Part shown: piece by piece, positions 51,113-60,379 of the stretch
Numbering within the stretch: the first letter of the stretch is position 1
Layout of the letters: each line of letters starts with the position of its first letter
Origin: Acidobacteriota bacterium
GTDB taxonomy: Bacteria; Acidobacteriota; Terriglobia; Acidiferrales; UBA7541
NCBI GenBank assembly: GCA_013289695.1
Contig: JABCZK010000025.1
Coordinates: 1-61,838, forward strand
Direction: 5' to 3'
Length of the DNA: 61,838 bases
The notes under the pieces: model-generated
What the model saw: only the letters and a program-made list of their open reading frames with translations
What the model was told of the DNA's origin: nothing
The model's database searches: none
Made by a program: the position numbers and the translations under genes

Positions 51113-53065
51113 ATGCAGGAATTTGATCCCCATGTCTTAGAAGAAAAGCCTATCCCGCCGCCCGACGAATTCAGCAAGAAAGCGCGCGTGCGCTCGCTCG
51201 AAGACTACCGCGAAATGTATGCCGCCGCCGAGGCCAATCCCGCAGCCTTCTGGGGCGAGCAGGCCAAACTGCTCCACTGGTTCGAAGCCCCGAAAAAAGT
51301 CCTGGAGTGGAAACCGCCCCACGCGAAATGGTTCGTTGGCGGCAAACTGAACGTCTCCTACAACTGCGTGGACCGCCACCTCGAAAAAAACGCCAATAAG
51401 CCCGCGCTGATGTGGGAAGCCGAAGACGGCTCGACCATTCAACTCACCTTCGCCGAGCTGCACGAACGCGTCTGCAAATTTGCCAACGTGCTGCTTACGC
51501 TCGGCGTGAAGCCTGGCGATTGCATCGCCATCTACATGCCCATGATCCCGGAGCTGGCCATCGCCATGCTGGGCTGCGCGCGCGTCGGCGCCGTGCATTC
51601 CGTGATTTTTGGCGGCTTCAGTGCGACGGCCATCTCCGACCGCGTCGCCGATTGCAAAGCCAAAATCCTGATCACCGCCGACGGCGGCTTCCGCCGCGGA
51701 AAAATCGTTCCGCTGAAAGAAACCGCCGACGCCGCGATGAAGAATTGCCCCACCATTGAAAAATGCATCGCAGTGCAACGCACCAAGGAAGAAGTCAGCT
51801 GGAAAGAAGGCCGCGACCTGTGGTGGCACGAACTCGAAGAAAAGGCCTCGAAGGAGAATATCGCCGCGCCCTTTGATTCCGAACACCCGCTCTACATTCT
51901 CTATACCAGCGGCACTACCGGAAAACCGAAGGGCGTGCTGCACACCTCCGGCGGTTACCTGCTGCAATGTACCTGGAGCACGCAACTCGTCTTCGATCTG
52001 CAAGAGGACGACATCTACTGGTGCACCGCCGACATCGGCTGGGTCACCGGCCACAGCTACGTCGTCTACGGCCCGCTATCGAATGGCGCCAGTATCGTGA
52101 TGTACGAAGGCGCGCCGGACTTCCCGCAGAAAGATCGCTTCTGGGAAATTATTGACCGCTACAACGTCACCATCTTTTACAGTTCCGCCACCGCCGTGCG
52201 CGCCTTCATGGCCTGGGGCATGGAGTGGATCAATCCGCACAAACTCACCAGCCTCCGCCTGCTCGGCACGGTAGGCGAACCGATCAATCCCGCCGCGTGG
52301 AAATGGTATTTCGAAGCCATTGGAAAAAATCGCTGCCCCATCGTGGATACCTGGTGGCAAACCGAAACCGGCTCGATCCTGATTTCTCCGCTGCCCGGCG
52401 CCACGCCCACCAAACCCGGTTCAGCCACGCTGCCGCTACCGGGCGTGATCGCGAAAGTTGTCAACATGAAAGGCGAGCCAGTCGGTCCCGGCGAAACTGG
52501 TTACCTCACCATCCAAAAACCTTGGCCCTCGATGCTCCGCACCATCTACGGCGACGACGAACGCTACGCCCGCGAATACTGGACGCGCATTCCCGGCGTC
52601 TACTTCGCCGGCGACGCAGCCCAGTGCGACAAAGACGGTTATATCTGGGTCCTCGGCCGCGTGGACGACGTCATCAAAGTCGCCGGCCACCGCCTTAGCT
52701 CCATGGAAATCGAAAGCGTCCTGGTAAGCCATCCGGCAGTAGCAGAAGCCGCAGTCGTAGCGCGGCCCGACGAAATCAAAGGCGAAGCCATCGTCTGCTT
52801 CGTCGCCCTGCGCGTCGGCTACCAGCCCAGCAAAGAGCTGCGCGCTGCGTTGATGGATCACGTCGCCAACACCATCGGCTCCATCGCCCGCCCATCGGAT
52901 ATTCGTTTCACTTCCCTGCTGCCCAAAACGCGCAGCGGCAAAATCATGCGCCGCCTCCTCCGCGAACTAGCCACTAAAGGCGCAGTAACCGGCGACACGA
53001 CAACGCTAGAAGACATGGCCGTAATCGAGCGCCTGCTAAAAGCCCAAGCCGACGACGAAGAATAG
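51113..53065 (+). CDS. acs: Acetyl-CoA synthetase
   Basis: 650 aa. Converts acetate, ATP and CoA to acetyl-CoA. Motifs: [19 protein letters not shown] (A3), [18 protein letters not shown] (A5), [20 protein letters not shown] and the C-terminal [15 protein letters not shown], whose Lys is the usual site of regulatory acetylation. Length is normal (about 650). RBS GGAGG 9 bases upstream. Single gene. Confidence 0.96.
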   Translation: MQEFDPHVLEEKPIPPPDEFSKKARVRSLEDYREMYAAAEANPAAFWGEQAKLLHWFEAPKKVLEWKPPHAKWFVGGKLNVSYNCVDRHLEKNANKPALMWEAEDGSTIQLTFAELHERVCKFANVLLTLGVKPGDCIAIYMPMIPELAIAMLGCARVGAVHSVIFGGFSATAISDRVADCKAKILITADGGFRRGKIVPLKETADAAMKNCPTIEKCIAVQRTKEEVSWKEGRDLWWHELEEKASKENIAAPFDSEHPLYILYTSGTTGKPKGVLHTSGGYLLQCTWSTQLVFDLQEDDIYWCTADIGWVTGHSYVVYGPLSNGASIVMYEGAPDFPQKDRFWEIIDRYNVTIFYSSATAVRAFMAWGMEWINPHKLTSLRLLGTVGEPINPAAWKWYFEAIGKNRCPIVDTWWQTETGSILISPLPGATPTKPGSATLPLPGVIAKVVNMKGEPVGPGETGYLTIQKPWPSMLRTIYGDDERYAREYWTRIPGVYFAGDAAQCDKDGYIWVLGRVDDVIKVAGHRLSSMEIESVLVSHPAVAEAAVVARPDEIKGEAIVCFVALRVGYQPSKELRAALMDHVANTIGSIARPSDIRFTSLLPKTRSGKIMRRLLRELATKGAVTGDTTTLEDMAVIERLLKAQADDEE

Positions 53066-53211
53066 TCGCGGAATAATCCGAGGAACAATCTGCCGTTTTC
53101 GGCCTCTCGTTACTGACGCTGCTTACGTAGGGGCACGGCATGCCGCGCCCGCTTCGTCGTGGCACAGCCACTCTTGGCGGCGCTCCTCGGCTTTCTGGCG
53201 ATGCGTCGAGC

Positions 53212-53290
53212 ATCGTCATCCTGCCTGCCCTGAGTGATTTTGCGAAGGGAGGCCGGCGCCGTTGCCTCATGCCGGCCCAAGGATCTCTCT
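53212..53290. repeat. Degenerate dispersed repeat, family D
   Basis: CATCGTCATCCTGCCTGCCC then TGAGTGATTTTGCGAAGGGA and GCCGGCCCAAGGATCTCTCT. Several bases differ from the consensus. Confidence 0.5.
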
Positions 53291-53325
53291 TTCTTTCTCT
53301 GCGCCGCCTACGTCGCTGCGGCAAA

Positions 53326-53643
53326 TTACTTTTTGCGTTGGCGGCGGGCGGAGGACATCGCTGGCAGGGTGCGCTTGCCGTATTGACGTGCGAACATAGG
53401 TTTGCGTGCTTGCGGAAGCGTGGCTAGCATTTGTTCCGGGATTAGGCCGAGGCCTGTGAGCGCTTTGCGTGCAGACGGGTCTGCGAGTCACAGGGAAAGA
53501 AGTTTACGAACTTTTCCCGCAGGCATCGTTCGGCCCGCCTTGGCGTCGCGCACGCCTTCGCGAACGGCGGCAAGCGTCGCCTCGTCTTCGTCATTCGCAA
53601 CAGCTACTGTTTTTTCGAAATTGAATTTGCGAGGCTTCGCCAT
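53326..53643 (-). pseudogene. Antitoxin-like reading frame interrupted by one in-frame TGA
   Basis: ATG at 53643 opens a 51-codon frame: MAKPRKFNFEKTVAVANDED then EATLAAVREGVRDAKAGRTM and PAGKVRKLLSL, then TGA at 53490-53488. The text LAAVREGVRDAKAGRTMPAGKVRKLL is close to the DNA-binding N-terminal part of ParD/CopG-like small antitoxins (LAAI..GIRDAEAGRxxPAEEVRKLL). In the same frame after the TGA a 53-codon basic segment follows (LADPSARKALTGLGLIPEQM, LATLPQARKPMFARQYGKR, ending RRQRKK), to TAA at 53328-53326. Either a mutation-broken gene or two small genes. Too short to be in longer ORF lists. Confidence 0.5.
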
Positions 53644-53660
53644 GCGGTCATCTCAGACCA

Positions 53661-53978
53661 TCAAAGCGCGTGTCTTCCCGGCTCATCAAACTCAAGCAGG
53701 ATCTTGAACCCAATCACATCCGCTCCAAAACGTATCTTGAGTTCCTTGATCCCAAATGCAAAGTTTTTCGGCGGTGATCCCGCAGACGCCGCTTGCGGAT
53801 CCTCGGGCAGTCTCCAGGAAAAATTGCAATGCGGGCACGCGGTGGGAATATCGCGGATGTCGTCAGGCGAAACTGTGAGCCGGGACTTGCATTGATGGCA
53901 TTCAAACGTGATGGCGCGTATCTCTTCCAGACCCACCACAATTTTGCGTTCGAAGGTCACGATACCGAAGTGTATCAC
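53661..53978 (-). CDS. Small zinc-ribbon protein
   Basis: 105 aa. Two CxxC knuckles: ITFECHQCKSRL and TACPHCNFSW, likely a zinc ribbon, followed by a low-complexity linker and a C-terminal segment (FAFGIKELKIRFGADVIGFKI). No membrane segment. A GTG start further in (VTFERKIVVGLEEIR) is possible. Function unknown. It sits between the broken antitoxin-like frame and the PiT gene. Confidence 0.7.
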   Translation of the reverse strand: MIHFGIVTFERKIVVGLEEIRAITFECHQCKSRLTVSPDDIRDIPTACPHCNFSWRLPEDPQAASAGSPPKNFAFGIKELKIRFGADVIGFKILLEFDEPGRHAL

Positions 53979-54012
53979 GGCAAAGCGCGGCCGCGCTCAC
54001 CCCACCCGCGTC

Positions 54013-55008
54013 TCAACGCAGCCACAACTGCATGATATGAAACAGCCCCGCCCCCATCAGCGCCGCCCCCGGAATCGTCAGCACCCAGGCGCACACGATC
54101 CGTCGCGTCACGCCCCAGCGCACCGCCGTCAACCGATGCGCCGCCCCCACGCCCACAATCGCGCCCGTAATCGTATGCGTGGTGCTCACCGGAATGCCGA
54201 AATGCGCGGTAGTAATCAAAGTAAGCGCGCCCGCGGTCTCCGCAGAAAATCCCCCGAACGGATTCAGTTTCGTAATCCGCTGCCCCATGGTCTTGATAAT
54301 CCGCCAGCCGCCAGCCATTGTCCCGCCCGCCATCGCCAGGTGACAACAAATGATCACCCAAAACGGCACCTTGAAATCATGCATCAAGCCGCCCGCCACC
54401 AGCGCGGTGGTGATGATCCCCATCCCCTTCTGCGCATCATTGGTCCCGTGTCCCAGACTATATCCCGCCGCCGAAACCAATTGCAGCCGCCGAAACCAGC
54501 GATCCACTTTCTGCGGCCGCATTTTCCGCACAATCCAACTCGTCCCGATGCTCGTCGTGAAACCCAAAAACATTCCGATCACCGGCGAGAGAAAAAGAAA
54601 CAGAATGGGCTTCGTCCATCCGCTCAGAATCAATGCGTTCATTCCGGCGTGCGCCACCGCCGCGCCGCCATATCCGCCCATCAACGCGTGCGACGAACTC
54701 GTCGGCAATCCCAGAATCAGCGTGATCGTATTCCACAGGATCGCGCCCAGCAATCCCGCTAGCAGCACGCGTTGATTCACCATGTCAATGTGCACCATCC
54801 CGCTGCCCAAGGTTTTCGCCACCGCCGTCCCAAACACAAACGCCGCGATGAAATTCCAGAAAGCCGCCCACACCACCGCGCGGAAGGGCGTCAGTACGCG
54901 CGTGGACACCACGGTAGCAATGGAATTCGCGGCGTCGTGCCAGCCGTTGGAAAATTCAAATGCCAAGGTCAGGCCGACGGTCACTAACAGGAGGGGGAAG
55001 CTATTCAC
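54013..55008 (-). CDS. Inorganic phosphate transporter, PiT family, short form
   Basis: 331 aa, GTG start. Both PiT signatures: EFSNGWHDAANSIATVVSTR and LGHGTNDAQKGMGIITTAL, plus the two GLPTSSSHALMGGYGG and GIPVSTTHTITGAIVG motifs. Compact, without the long central insert of the 531-aa PiT at 4500. It follows the DUF47 gene after 4 bases, the normal PiT-accessory pairing. Confidence 0.93.
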   Translation of the reverse strand: MNSFPLLLVTVGLTLAFEFSNGWHDAANSIATVVSTRVLTPFRAVVWAAFWNFIAAFVFGTAVAKTLGSGMVHIDMVNQRVLLAGLLGAILWNTITLILGLPTSSSHALMGGYGGAAVAHAGMNALILSGWTKPILFLFLSPVIGMFLGFTTSIGTSWIVRKMRPQKVDRWFRRLQLVSAAGYSLGHGTNDAQKGMGIITTALVAGGLMHDFKVPFWVIICCHLAMAGGTMAGGWRIIKTMGQRITKLNPFGGFSAETAGALTLITTAHFGIPVSTTHTITGAIVGVGAAHRLTAVRWGVTRRIVCAWVLTIPGAALMGAGLFHIMQLWLR

Positions 55009-55012
55009 GGGG

Positions 55013-55639
55013 TCAGGCGCTTTTCAGGATGATGCTTTCGATCACGTTGGCTACGTCCTCGCATTTATCCACAGCGGTTTCTATCACTTCAAAAATTTCC
55101 TTCCACTTGATGATCTGCACCGGGTCCTTCTCTTCATCGAATAATTGCGCGATCAACGTCCGGCAAATCCGGTCGCTCTCATTTTCGTAGCGGTTGATCT
55201 CGATGCAATGCTTCATCGCGGTATCCGGCTTCTCGATCGCGTGAATCGCCGCGGCCAGCTCCTTCGTCGCGGACACCAGCACCCCCGCCAGATCCAGCGT
55301 TCCTACGCGCAAGGTTTCTACGCGATACAGAACGAAGCGGCTCGCCGCCGCGTCAACCAGGTCAATCACGTCGTCCATCGTGCTCACCAGTTCGTGAATG
55401 TCCTCGCGGTCAAACGGCGTAATAAACGTGCGGTTGAGCATGAGAAATGTCTGGTGCGTGACGTCGTCGCCGGCATGTTCGATAGCCTTGATGTTCTGCA
55501 CTTGCTCCGGAACTCCCGTGTAGTGTAGCAACATCTTCAGAAAAGCCTCGGCGCTGCGATGAATATTTTCCGCCTGCTTGCGGAACAGATCGAAAAAACC
55601 CTCTTCGCGCGGCAGCAGCCGTTGCAGCAATCCGGTCAT
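55013..55639 (-). CDS. DUF47/PhoU-like Pit accessory protein
   Basis: 208 aa, all-helical. PhoU-like DUF47 protein that regulates a PiT transporter. Acidic metal-binding residues typical of the family are visible: NIKAIEHAGDDVTHQTFLML, TPFDREDIHELVSTMDDVID, and KWKEIFEVIETAVDKCEDVA. First gene of the pair; 4 bases to the PiT start. Confidence 0.93.
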   Translation of the reverse strand: MTGLLQRLLPREEGFFDLFRKQAENIHRSAEAFLKMLLHYTGVPEQVQNIKAIEHAGDDVTHQTFLMLNRTFITPFDREDIHELVSTMDDVIDLVDAAASRFVLYRVETLRVGTLDLAGVLVSATKELAAAIHAIEKPDTAMKHCIEINRYENESDRICRTLIAQLFDEEKDPVQIIKWKEIFEVIETAVDKCEDVANVIESIILKSA

Positions 55640-55800
55640 CGCGTTTCATTTCCCCAGGCCCAACATTTGAAACAGCCAGACCATAACAGAGTTAGCAATC
55701 CAGAGGCAAGGAACCCCCGCGAACCCCGAGAACCCGCAAGCTCAATTTCTCTATGCGCCCCGGCGACACGCTCACGCATCAGCCAGGCTAGGGGCGCTGT

Positions 55801-55866
55801 TTGTGAATCGCGCTGCAGCGCGGATTCATCCTGAGATCCCGCCGTGCGGGATCGAAGGGCGGCGCC
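55801..55866. repeat. Dispersed repeat, family D variant
   Basis: GTGAATCGCGCTGCAGCGCG then GATTCATCCTGAGATCCCGC and CGTGCGGGATCGAAGGGCGG. Hairpins CGCGCTGCAGCGCG and GATCCCGCCGTGCGGGATC. Matches the two tandem units at 41977. Confidence 0.7.
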
Positions 55867-55959
55867 CCAGCTTGCCCGGGCGTCAACTGCGCGACGCGTT
55901 TCCCATGACTTTTTGATCCGCCTTTTCCCAAATTGGGAAGCCAGGCGCCTATTAAGAGC

Positions 55960-55993
55960 TTGATTATCATGTTTCAACTATGATATAATAGTT
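55960..55993 (+). promoter_or_regulatory. Sigma70-like promoter with overlapping palindromic operator
   Basis: -35 TTGATT (55960-55965), 18-base spacer, -10 TATAAT (55984-55989), an exact consensus -10. Overlapping the -10 is the inverted repeat AACTAT-GATATA-ATAGTT (55976-55993), a likely repressor site. It is a short AT-rich island in GC-rich DNA. The nearest gene in this direction is 345 bases away (membrane protein at 56338); no regulator gene is adjacent. Confidence 0.55.
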
Positions 55994-56134
55994 ACTAGAA
56001 TATGCTGCCATTCGCTCATGATGTGGGAGCCAGCATCACGCGGGGCGCAAAGAATACCGGCGCCCGCCCCGCTCCTTGCCCGCTATGGACCCGCAGCTCT
56101 GCGTCGCCAAACCGCTCCTCGAATTTCGAATCGA

Positions 56135-56165
56135 CAGTCCCGGCGATTAGAAATCGCCGGGACTG
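56135..56165. repeat. Perfect 14-bp inverted repeat with 3-base loop
   Basis: CAGTCCCGGCGATT-AGA-AATCGCCGGGACTG. It lies in the 698-base intergenic region before the membrane-protein gene. Neither strand is followed by a clean U tract, so terminator function is uncertain. Confidence 0.6.
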
Positions 56166-56337
56166 CTAGAAAACAGACGGCGACGTCTCTTCTAACCGAC
56201 ACCATTTTCGCATCCACAGCGCCGCTGAGTGTACGCAGAGCATCCGCAGTTCTAGCGATGTCCACAGCCAACAACGGTAGCCCGCTGCCCCAGATGCTGC
56301 TATTCTTGCCGCGAACCATTCCGCAGAGGTCGCGCTC

Positions 56338-57516
56338 ATGGTACAAACCGCAACCCCCTCAATCCCCTACTCGGCCGCAAGCGCCGAAGCCCACGCTCCG
56401 GTCCCCTGGTACATCTGGTGCGGCCTGCTCGGCGTCATTTCCATCGTCTTCGGCCTGTACTGGGATATTTCCTGGCACATGAGCGTCGGGCGCGACACTT
56501 TCTGGACGCCCGCGCACCTGGCCATCCAGCTGGGCGGCATATTGGTCGCGCTCACCAGCGTATATCTGATCCTATCCACTACTTGGGGCAATAATCGCGC
56601 GGCTAAGGCCGCTTCCATTCAAGTTTGGGGGTTCCGCGGACCGCTCGGCGCGTTCCTCGCCTGCTGGGGCGGCGTCGTGATGGTCACGTCCGCGCCCTTC
56701 GACAACTGGTGGCACAGTTCTTTCGGCCTCGATGTCGCCATCGTCAGCCCGCCGCACATGGTTCTCGGCGTGGGAATCCTGGCCGTCGCGATCGGCGCCC
56801 TGCTATTACTCGTGAGTTCGATGAATCGCGCCGCAGGCGACGCGCACAGGCGGCTGCGCTGGATGTATCTGCTGCTCGGCGGAGTGATTCTTGCGCTCCA
56901 TTGCGTGCTGCTTTCGGAATACACCAACGGCAGCCAGATGCACGGTCCCAGTTTCTATCGAGCCTTGTCGCTGGCGGTGCCGATCATCCTGGTGGGGCTG
57001 TCGCGTGCCAGCGGCTACCGCTGGGGCGCGACGATCGTCGCGGGAATATACACCGCTTGGGTGGTGGGCCAGCTGTGGCTGCTGCCATTATTTCCCGCGA
57101 CGCCGAAACTCGGGCCGGTGTTCACCAAGATCACGCACATGGTGCCGCTGGAATTTCCGACGCTCATCATCGTGCCTGCAATCGCTTTGGATTTTTTGCT
57201 GAATCGCTACGCTAATAAAAATAAATGGGCTCTCGCGGCCGTGCTCGGCACCGCTTATCTCGTCGTGCTGCTGCTCGTGCATTGGCCGCTCGGAGATTTC
57301 CTGATTTCACCGGCCGCGCGCAACTGGGTCTTCGGCCAGAACTATTTTCCCTACATGCAATCGCCTTCGGAATATCACTACAACTGGGAATTCGTGGACC
57401 TCGCGCCAACTACGGGGCTCTTCCTGTACGGAATCGGCATCGCTCTGGTGACAGCGATTATCGGCTCGCGCATCGGACTCGCCGCCGGTGACGCATTGCG
57501 CGGCCTGCGCAGATGA
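56338..57516 (+). CDS. Polytopic membrane protein of unknown function
   Basis: 392 aa, RBS AGAGG. About nine hydrophobic segments. Conserved-looking aromatic/His text near helix boundaries: LYWDISWHMSVGRDTFW, TPAHLAIQLGG, FDNWWHSSFGLDVAIVSPPH and EYHYNWEFVDLAP. His, Trp and Asp at helix ends suggest metal or heme binding, but no family motif is recognised. It overlaps the next gene by 4 bases (ATGA at 57513-57516), so the two proteins are coupled and probably work together. Confidence 0.8.
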   Translation: MVQTATPSIPYSAASAEAHAPVPWYIWCGLLGVISIVFGLYWDISWHMSVGRDTFWTPAHLAIQLGGILVALTSVYLILSTTWGNNRAAKAASIQVWGFRGPLGAFLACWGGVVMVTSAPFDNWWHSSFGLDVAIVSPPHMVLGVGILAVAIGALLLLVSSMNRAAGDAHRRLRWMYLLLGGVILALHCVLLSEYTNGSQMHGPSFYRALSLAVPIILVGLSRASGYRWGATIVAGIYTAWVVGQLWLLPLFPATPKLGPVFTKITHMVPLEFPTLIIVPAIALDFLLNRYANKNKWALAAVLGTAYLVVLLLVHWPLGDFLISPAARNWVFGQNYFPYMQSPSEYHYNWEFVDLAPTTGLFLYGIGIALVTAIIGSRIGLAAGDALRGLRR

Positions 57517-59162
57517 ACACCATGCCGCGGCGTGGAATCGCCTCGCGCGCGCGCGAGCTGGCACTTGCGTCGCTCGCGGTTGTGCTGTTGATCACGCCTG
57601 CATGGGCGCACGTTGGAAATCCTGACGTTTATTTTCAAGGCACGGCCGGCCCCTATCACCTGATCATCACGATTCGCACGCCGCAGATGATTCCCGGCAC
57701 CGCGGATGTGGAAATTCTCAGCGCCACTCCGGGTATTTCGAAAATCACCGTCGTCCCGCTTTATATTGTCGGCCCCGGCGCGAAATATCCGCCCGTTGGA
57801 GACTTGCTCGCCCAAGCGAAAGAAGACCCGCAATATTTCTCCGGCACAATCTGGCTGATGGAATCCGGTTCGTGGCAGGTGCGCGTCCAAGTGGAGGGCG
57901 CGCGAGGCGCGGGTGAACTCGCCGTGCCGGTGCCGGCCGCCGCGCGCCGCACCTTGCCGATGCAAAGATCGCTCGGCATTCTGCTTTTCGCTTTGATGTC
58001 GCTGCTGGTCGTCGCCATCATTTCCATCGTGGGCGCCGCGCGCCGGGAAGCCACGCTCGCGCCCGGCGAATTGCCGTCCGCGGAAAGGTCCCGTCGCGGC
58101 CGCTGGATGATGCTCGGGACAGCCGTCGTGGTTTTCGGCGTCCTCTATTTCGGCAACTCGTGGTGGAATTCCGAAGCCAGCGCAAAAGCCCGTCAGATGA
58201 TTTACAAGCCGCCGCCGCTCGACGTTTCTCTGGAGCCCGGCGGAAAGCTCCTGCTGAAAATGGGCGAATCCGCGTGGCATCGCACCCGCCCCGAAACCGT
58301 GATGACCACTCTCATGCCCGACCACGGCCACCTGATGCATTTATTCCTTATTCGTGAACCTGGCATGGATCGCTTTTATCATCTGCATCCGCAGATCGTT
58401 CCTCTCGAGCCGGGACTTCATGCCATGTCTGGCATTTCCTTCGAAACCGATCTGCCGGCGATACCGGCGGGACGTTATCAGGTTTTTGCCGACGTCGTGC
58501 GCGTGTCCGGCTTCCCCGATACCATGATCGCCGAAATTGATTTGCCAAATATTCCCGGCGTCGCGCTCACTGGCGATAATTCTGCCGCCGCGTCTTCACC
58601 GCTTCCCGCCGACAGCGCGCGCGCAAACGGCAACGCCGATCCCAGCAGCGCGCGCGGCCCACACGGCGCCGTGGCCGCGACAGTCAGCGTCACGCCAGAC
58701 GGCACCACCGCGATTCTGCCCGATGGGTACGAAATGATCTGGGAGCGCGGGACGGCGCCATTCACCGCTAATCATTTCATCTGGCTGCGCTTTCGCCTGG
58801 AGACACCGGACGGCAAGCCCGTCAGCGATTCCGAACCTTACATGGGAATGGCGGGACACGCGGAAATTGTAAGTTCCGATCGCTCCGTTTTCGCGCACAT
58901 CCATCCCGACGGTTCGGTCGCTATGGCCGCGCTGGAACTCGCGCAGAAAAATTCAGCACAGGGAAACGCAGCGCCGAACGCGCTAGCAGGAGTGAACGCG
59001 AGCGGCGAGATGGGCGGCATGGAGATGTCCATGGATCCGCGCTCCGCAGAGGTGTCGTTCCCCTACGGTTTCCCCAAAGCCGGTGAGTACCGCCTCTTCG
59101 TGCAGCTGAAGCGCGGCGGAACAATCGAAACAGGCGTATTCGATACGCAGGTGCTTCCGTGA
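57513..59162 (+). CDS. Membrane-anchored His/Met-rich protein, possibly for copper
   Basis: 549 aa. Signal peptide ALASLAVVLLITPAWA-HVG; cleavage after AWA would leave His33 as the mature N-terminus, as in CopC-like copper proteins. Periplasmic N-domain (33-150), two membrane helices (about 154-176 and 198-215), then a periplasmic C-domain with DHGHLMHLF (270-278), FYHLHPQ (288-294), a disordered Ala/Asn linker, VFAHIHPDGSVAMAA and GGMEMSMD. The His/Met motifs resemble copper sites. Copper handling is inferred. Confidence 0.75.
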   Translation: MNTMPRRGIASRARELALASLAVVLLITPAWAHVGNPDVYFQGTAGPYHLIITIRTPQMIPGTADVEILSATPGISKITVVPLYIVGPGAKYPPVGDLLAQAKEDPQYFSGTIWLMESGSWQVRVQVEGARGAGELAVPVPAAARRTLPMQRSLGILLFALMSLLVVAIISIVGAARREATLAPGELPSAERSRRGRWMMLGTAVVVFGVLYFGNSWWNSEASAKARQMIYKPPPLDVSLEPGGKLLLKMGESAWHRTRPETVMTTLMPDHGHLMHLFLIREPGMDRFYHLHPQIVPLEPGLHAMSGISFETDLPAIPAGRYQVFADVVRVSGFPDTMIAEIDLPNIPGVALTGDNSAAASSPLPADSARANGNADPSSARGPHGAVAATVSVTPDGTTAILPDGYEMIWERGTAPFTANHFIWLRFRLETPDGKPVSDSEPYMGMAGHAEIVSSDRSVFAHIHPDGSVAMAALELAQKNSAQGNAAPNALAGVNASGEMGGMEMSMDPRSAEVSFPYGFPKAGEYRLFVQLKRGGTIETGVFDTQVLP

Positions 59163-59173
59163 GCCGCGGCGCG

Positions 59174-59977
59174 CTACGAGTCCGAAGCGCGCATCATCTT
59201 CGCGGCCATTTTCGTGACGAGGCTTCTGGGCGCGAGGCGCTGCCCTTCTTTCATCAGACGATTCATGAAGCCCGAAATCACGTATGACTTTCCTGCCGCT
59301 TGCGCTTCCAGACCGACGCGCGCCACTTTCTCCGCCGTCTCCGCATTCTTGAAGGCGCGATCCGGTTGGTGCGCGACCTCCTGGAATTCCGTCACGGTGG
59401 AACCCGGACACAGCGCGCACACGCGCACTCCATGCGGACGCACTTCCTCGGCGATTCCTTCCGCGAACAGCAGATCGAACGCCTTGGTTGCCGCGTAGCA
59501 GGCATTGTAGGGAAGCGGCTGAAACGCCGCGAGCGAAGCGACAATCATTACGTCGCCATGCCGCCGCTGCACCATTCCTGGCAGGTACAGCCGCGTGAGA
59601 TGTACCACCGCGGAACAATTCACCTGGACCATCTCCAGCATCGTTCCGGCGGGAATCTTGTACGCGTTGCCATATGCGCCAAACCCCGCGTTGTTGATCA
59701 GGAATTCGATCTCGATCTTCTTGTTGGCCGTAAACGCGTAAATCTCACCCGGCGCTTCCGGACGCGTCAAATCCGCGGAGAAGACCTCGGTTCTGATGCC
59801 GTGCTGCGACGACAGGTCAGCAGCCAGCTTTTGCAGCCGGTCAATCCGCCGCGCCGTGAGCACCATGTTCGCGCCTTCGGCCGCGAGCAGCTTGGCCAGC
59901 TCCAGACCGATTCCGGCGCTCGCGCCGGTGATCAGCGCCCACTTGCCCCGCCATTCCTGCTGCCACTTTTCCGCCAC
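59174..59977 (-). CDS. Short-chain dehydrogenase/reductase
   Basis: 267 aa, GTG start with GGAGG RBS. Classical SDR: cofactor motif ALITGASAGIGLELAK (residues 14-29), NNAG at 95-98, catalytic S148, Y161 and K165 (YAATK). The ALCPGSTVTEF ending after the catalytic site is typical. Likely NADP-dependent with unknown substrate. Unlike the SDR at 35704, its catalytic residues are complete. It is convergent with the His/Met-rich gene, the two stop codons being 11 bases apart. Confidence 0.93.
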   Translation of the reverse strand: MAEKWQQEWRGKWALITGASAGIGLELAKLLAAEGANMVLTARRIDRLQKLAADLSSQHGIRTEVFSADLTRPEAPGEIYAFTANKKIEIEFLINNAGFGAYGNAYKIPAGTMLEMVQVNCSAVVHLTRLYLPGMVQRRHGDVMIVASLAAFQPLPYNACYAATKAFDLLFAEGIAEEVRPHGVRVCALCPGSTVTEFQEVAHQPDRAFKNAETAEKVARVGLEAQAAGKSYVISGFMNRLMKEGQRLAPRSLVTKMAAKMMRASDS

Positions 59978-60133
59978 GGAAACCTCCGATCAGGCGACGA
60001 TCAGTCCTGAGCGCCGCTCCTCGAGACTCTATCACAGCGACCCTGGCGTTTTTCGAACCGGCTAGGACGAAAGACTGATGTGATGAAGGCCCAACTAGGG
60101 GAGCCGCCCAAGGATGAAATGCCGAGAAACAGG

Positions 60134-60379
60134 TCAGGCGTTGTTGGGCTTTTCGCGGGGCATCACGGTATCGCGAATTCGCACGCCCTGCTCTTTCAGG
60201 CGATCGAGCAGACGCCGCGCCCAGACGAATTCCGCCGCGAGGATGCCGAGCGCCAGCATGATGGTGAGCCAGCCAGGCCCAGGAGTCGCGATCATTGCGA
60301 TTCCCAGCGCGAGCAGAGTGAACCCGATGAGTGCCTTGATGATCCGTTTGGCCTGCTGGAACGAATTGAACAGCACCAA
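60134..60379 (-). CDS. PGPGW-family small membrane protein
   Basis: 81 aa, TTG start (GTG one codon later is possible). Contains the family motif IATPGPGWLTIMLAL between two membrane segments (ALIGFTLLALGIAMIA and LTIMLALGILAAEFVWA) and a basic C-terminus. Function unknown; widespread in bacteria. Confidence 0.85.
   Translation of the reverse strand: MVLFNSFQQAKRIIKALIGFTLLALGIAMIATPGPGWLTIMLALGILAAEFVWARRLLDRLKEQGVRIRDTVMPREKPNNA

Noticed and set aside
53488..53490. TGA read as selenocysteine
   Set aside because: No SECIS-like hairpin seen right after the codon and no selenoprotein family resemblance; a mutation is simpler.
56018..56482. 154-codon frame after the palindromic promoter
   Set aside because: Ser/Pro/Arg-rich, no RBS, overlaps the start of the membrane-protein gene in another phase.
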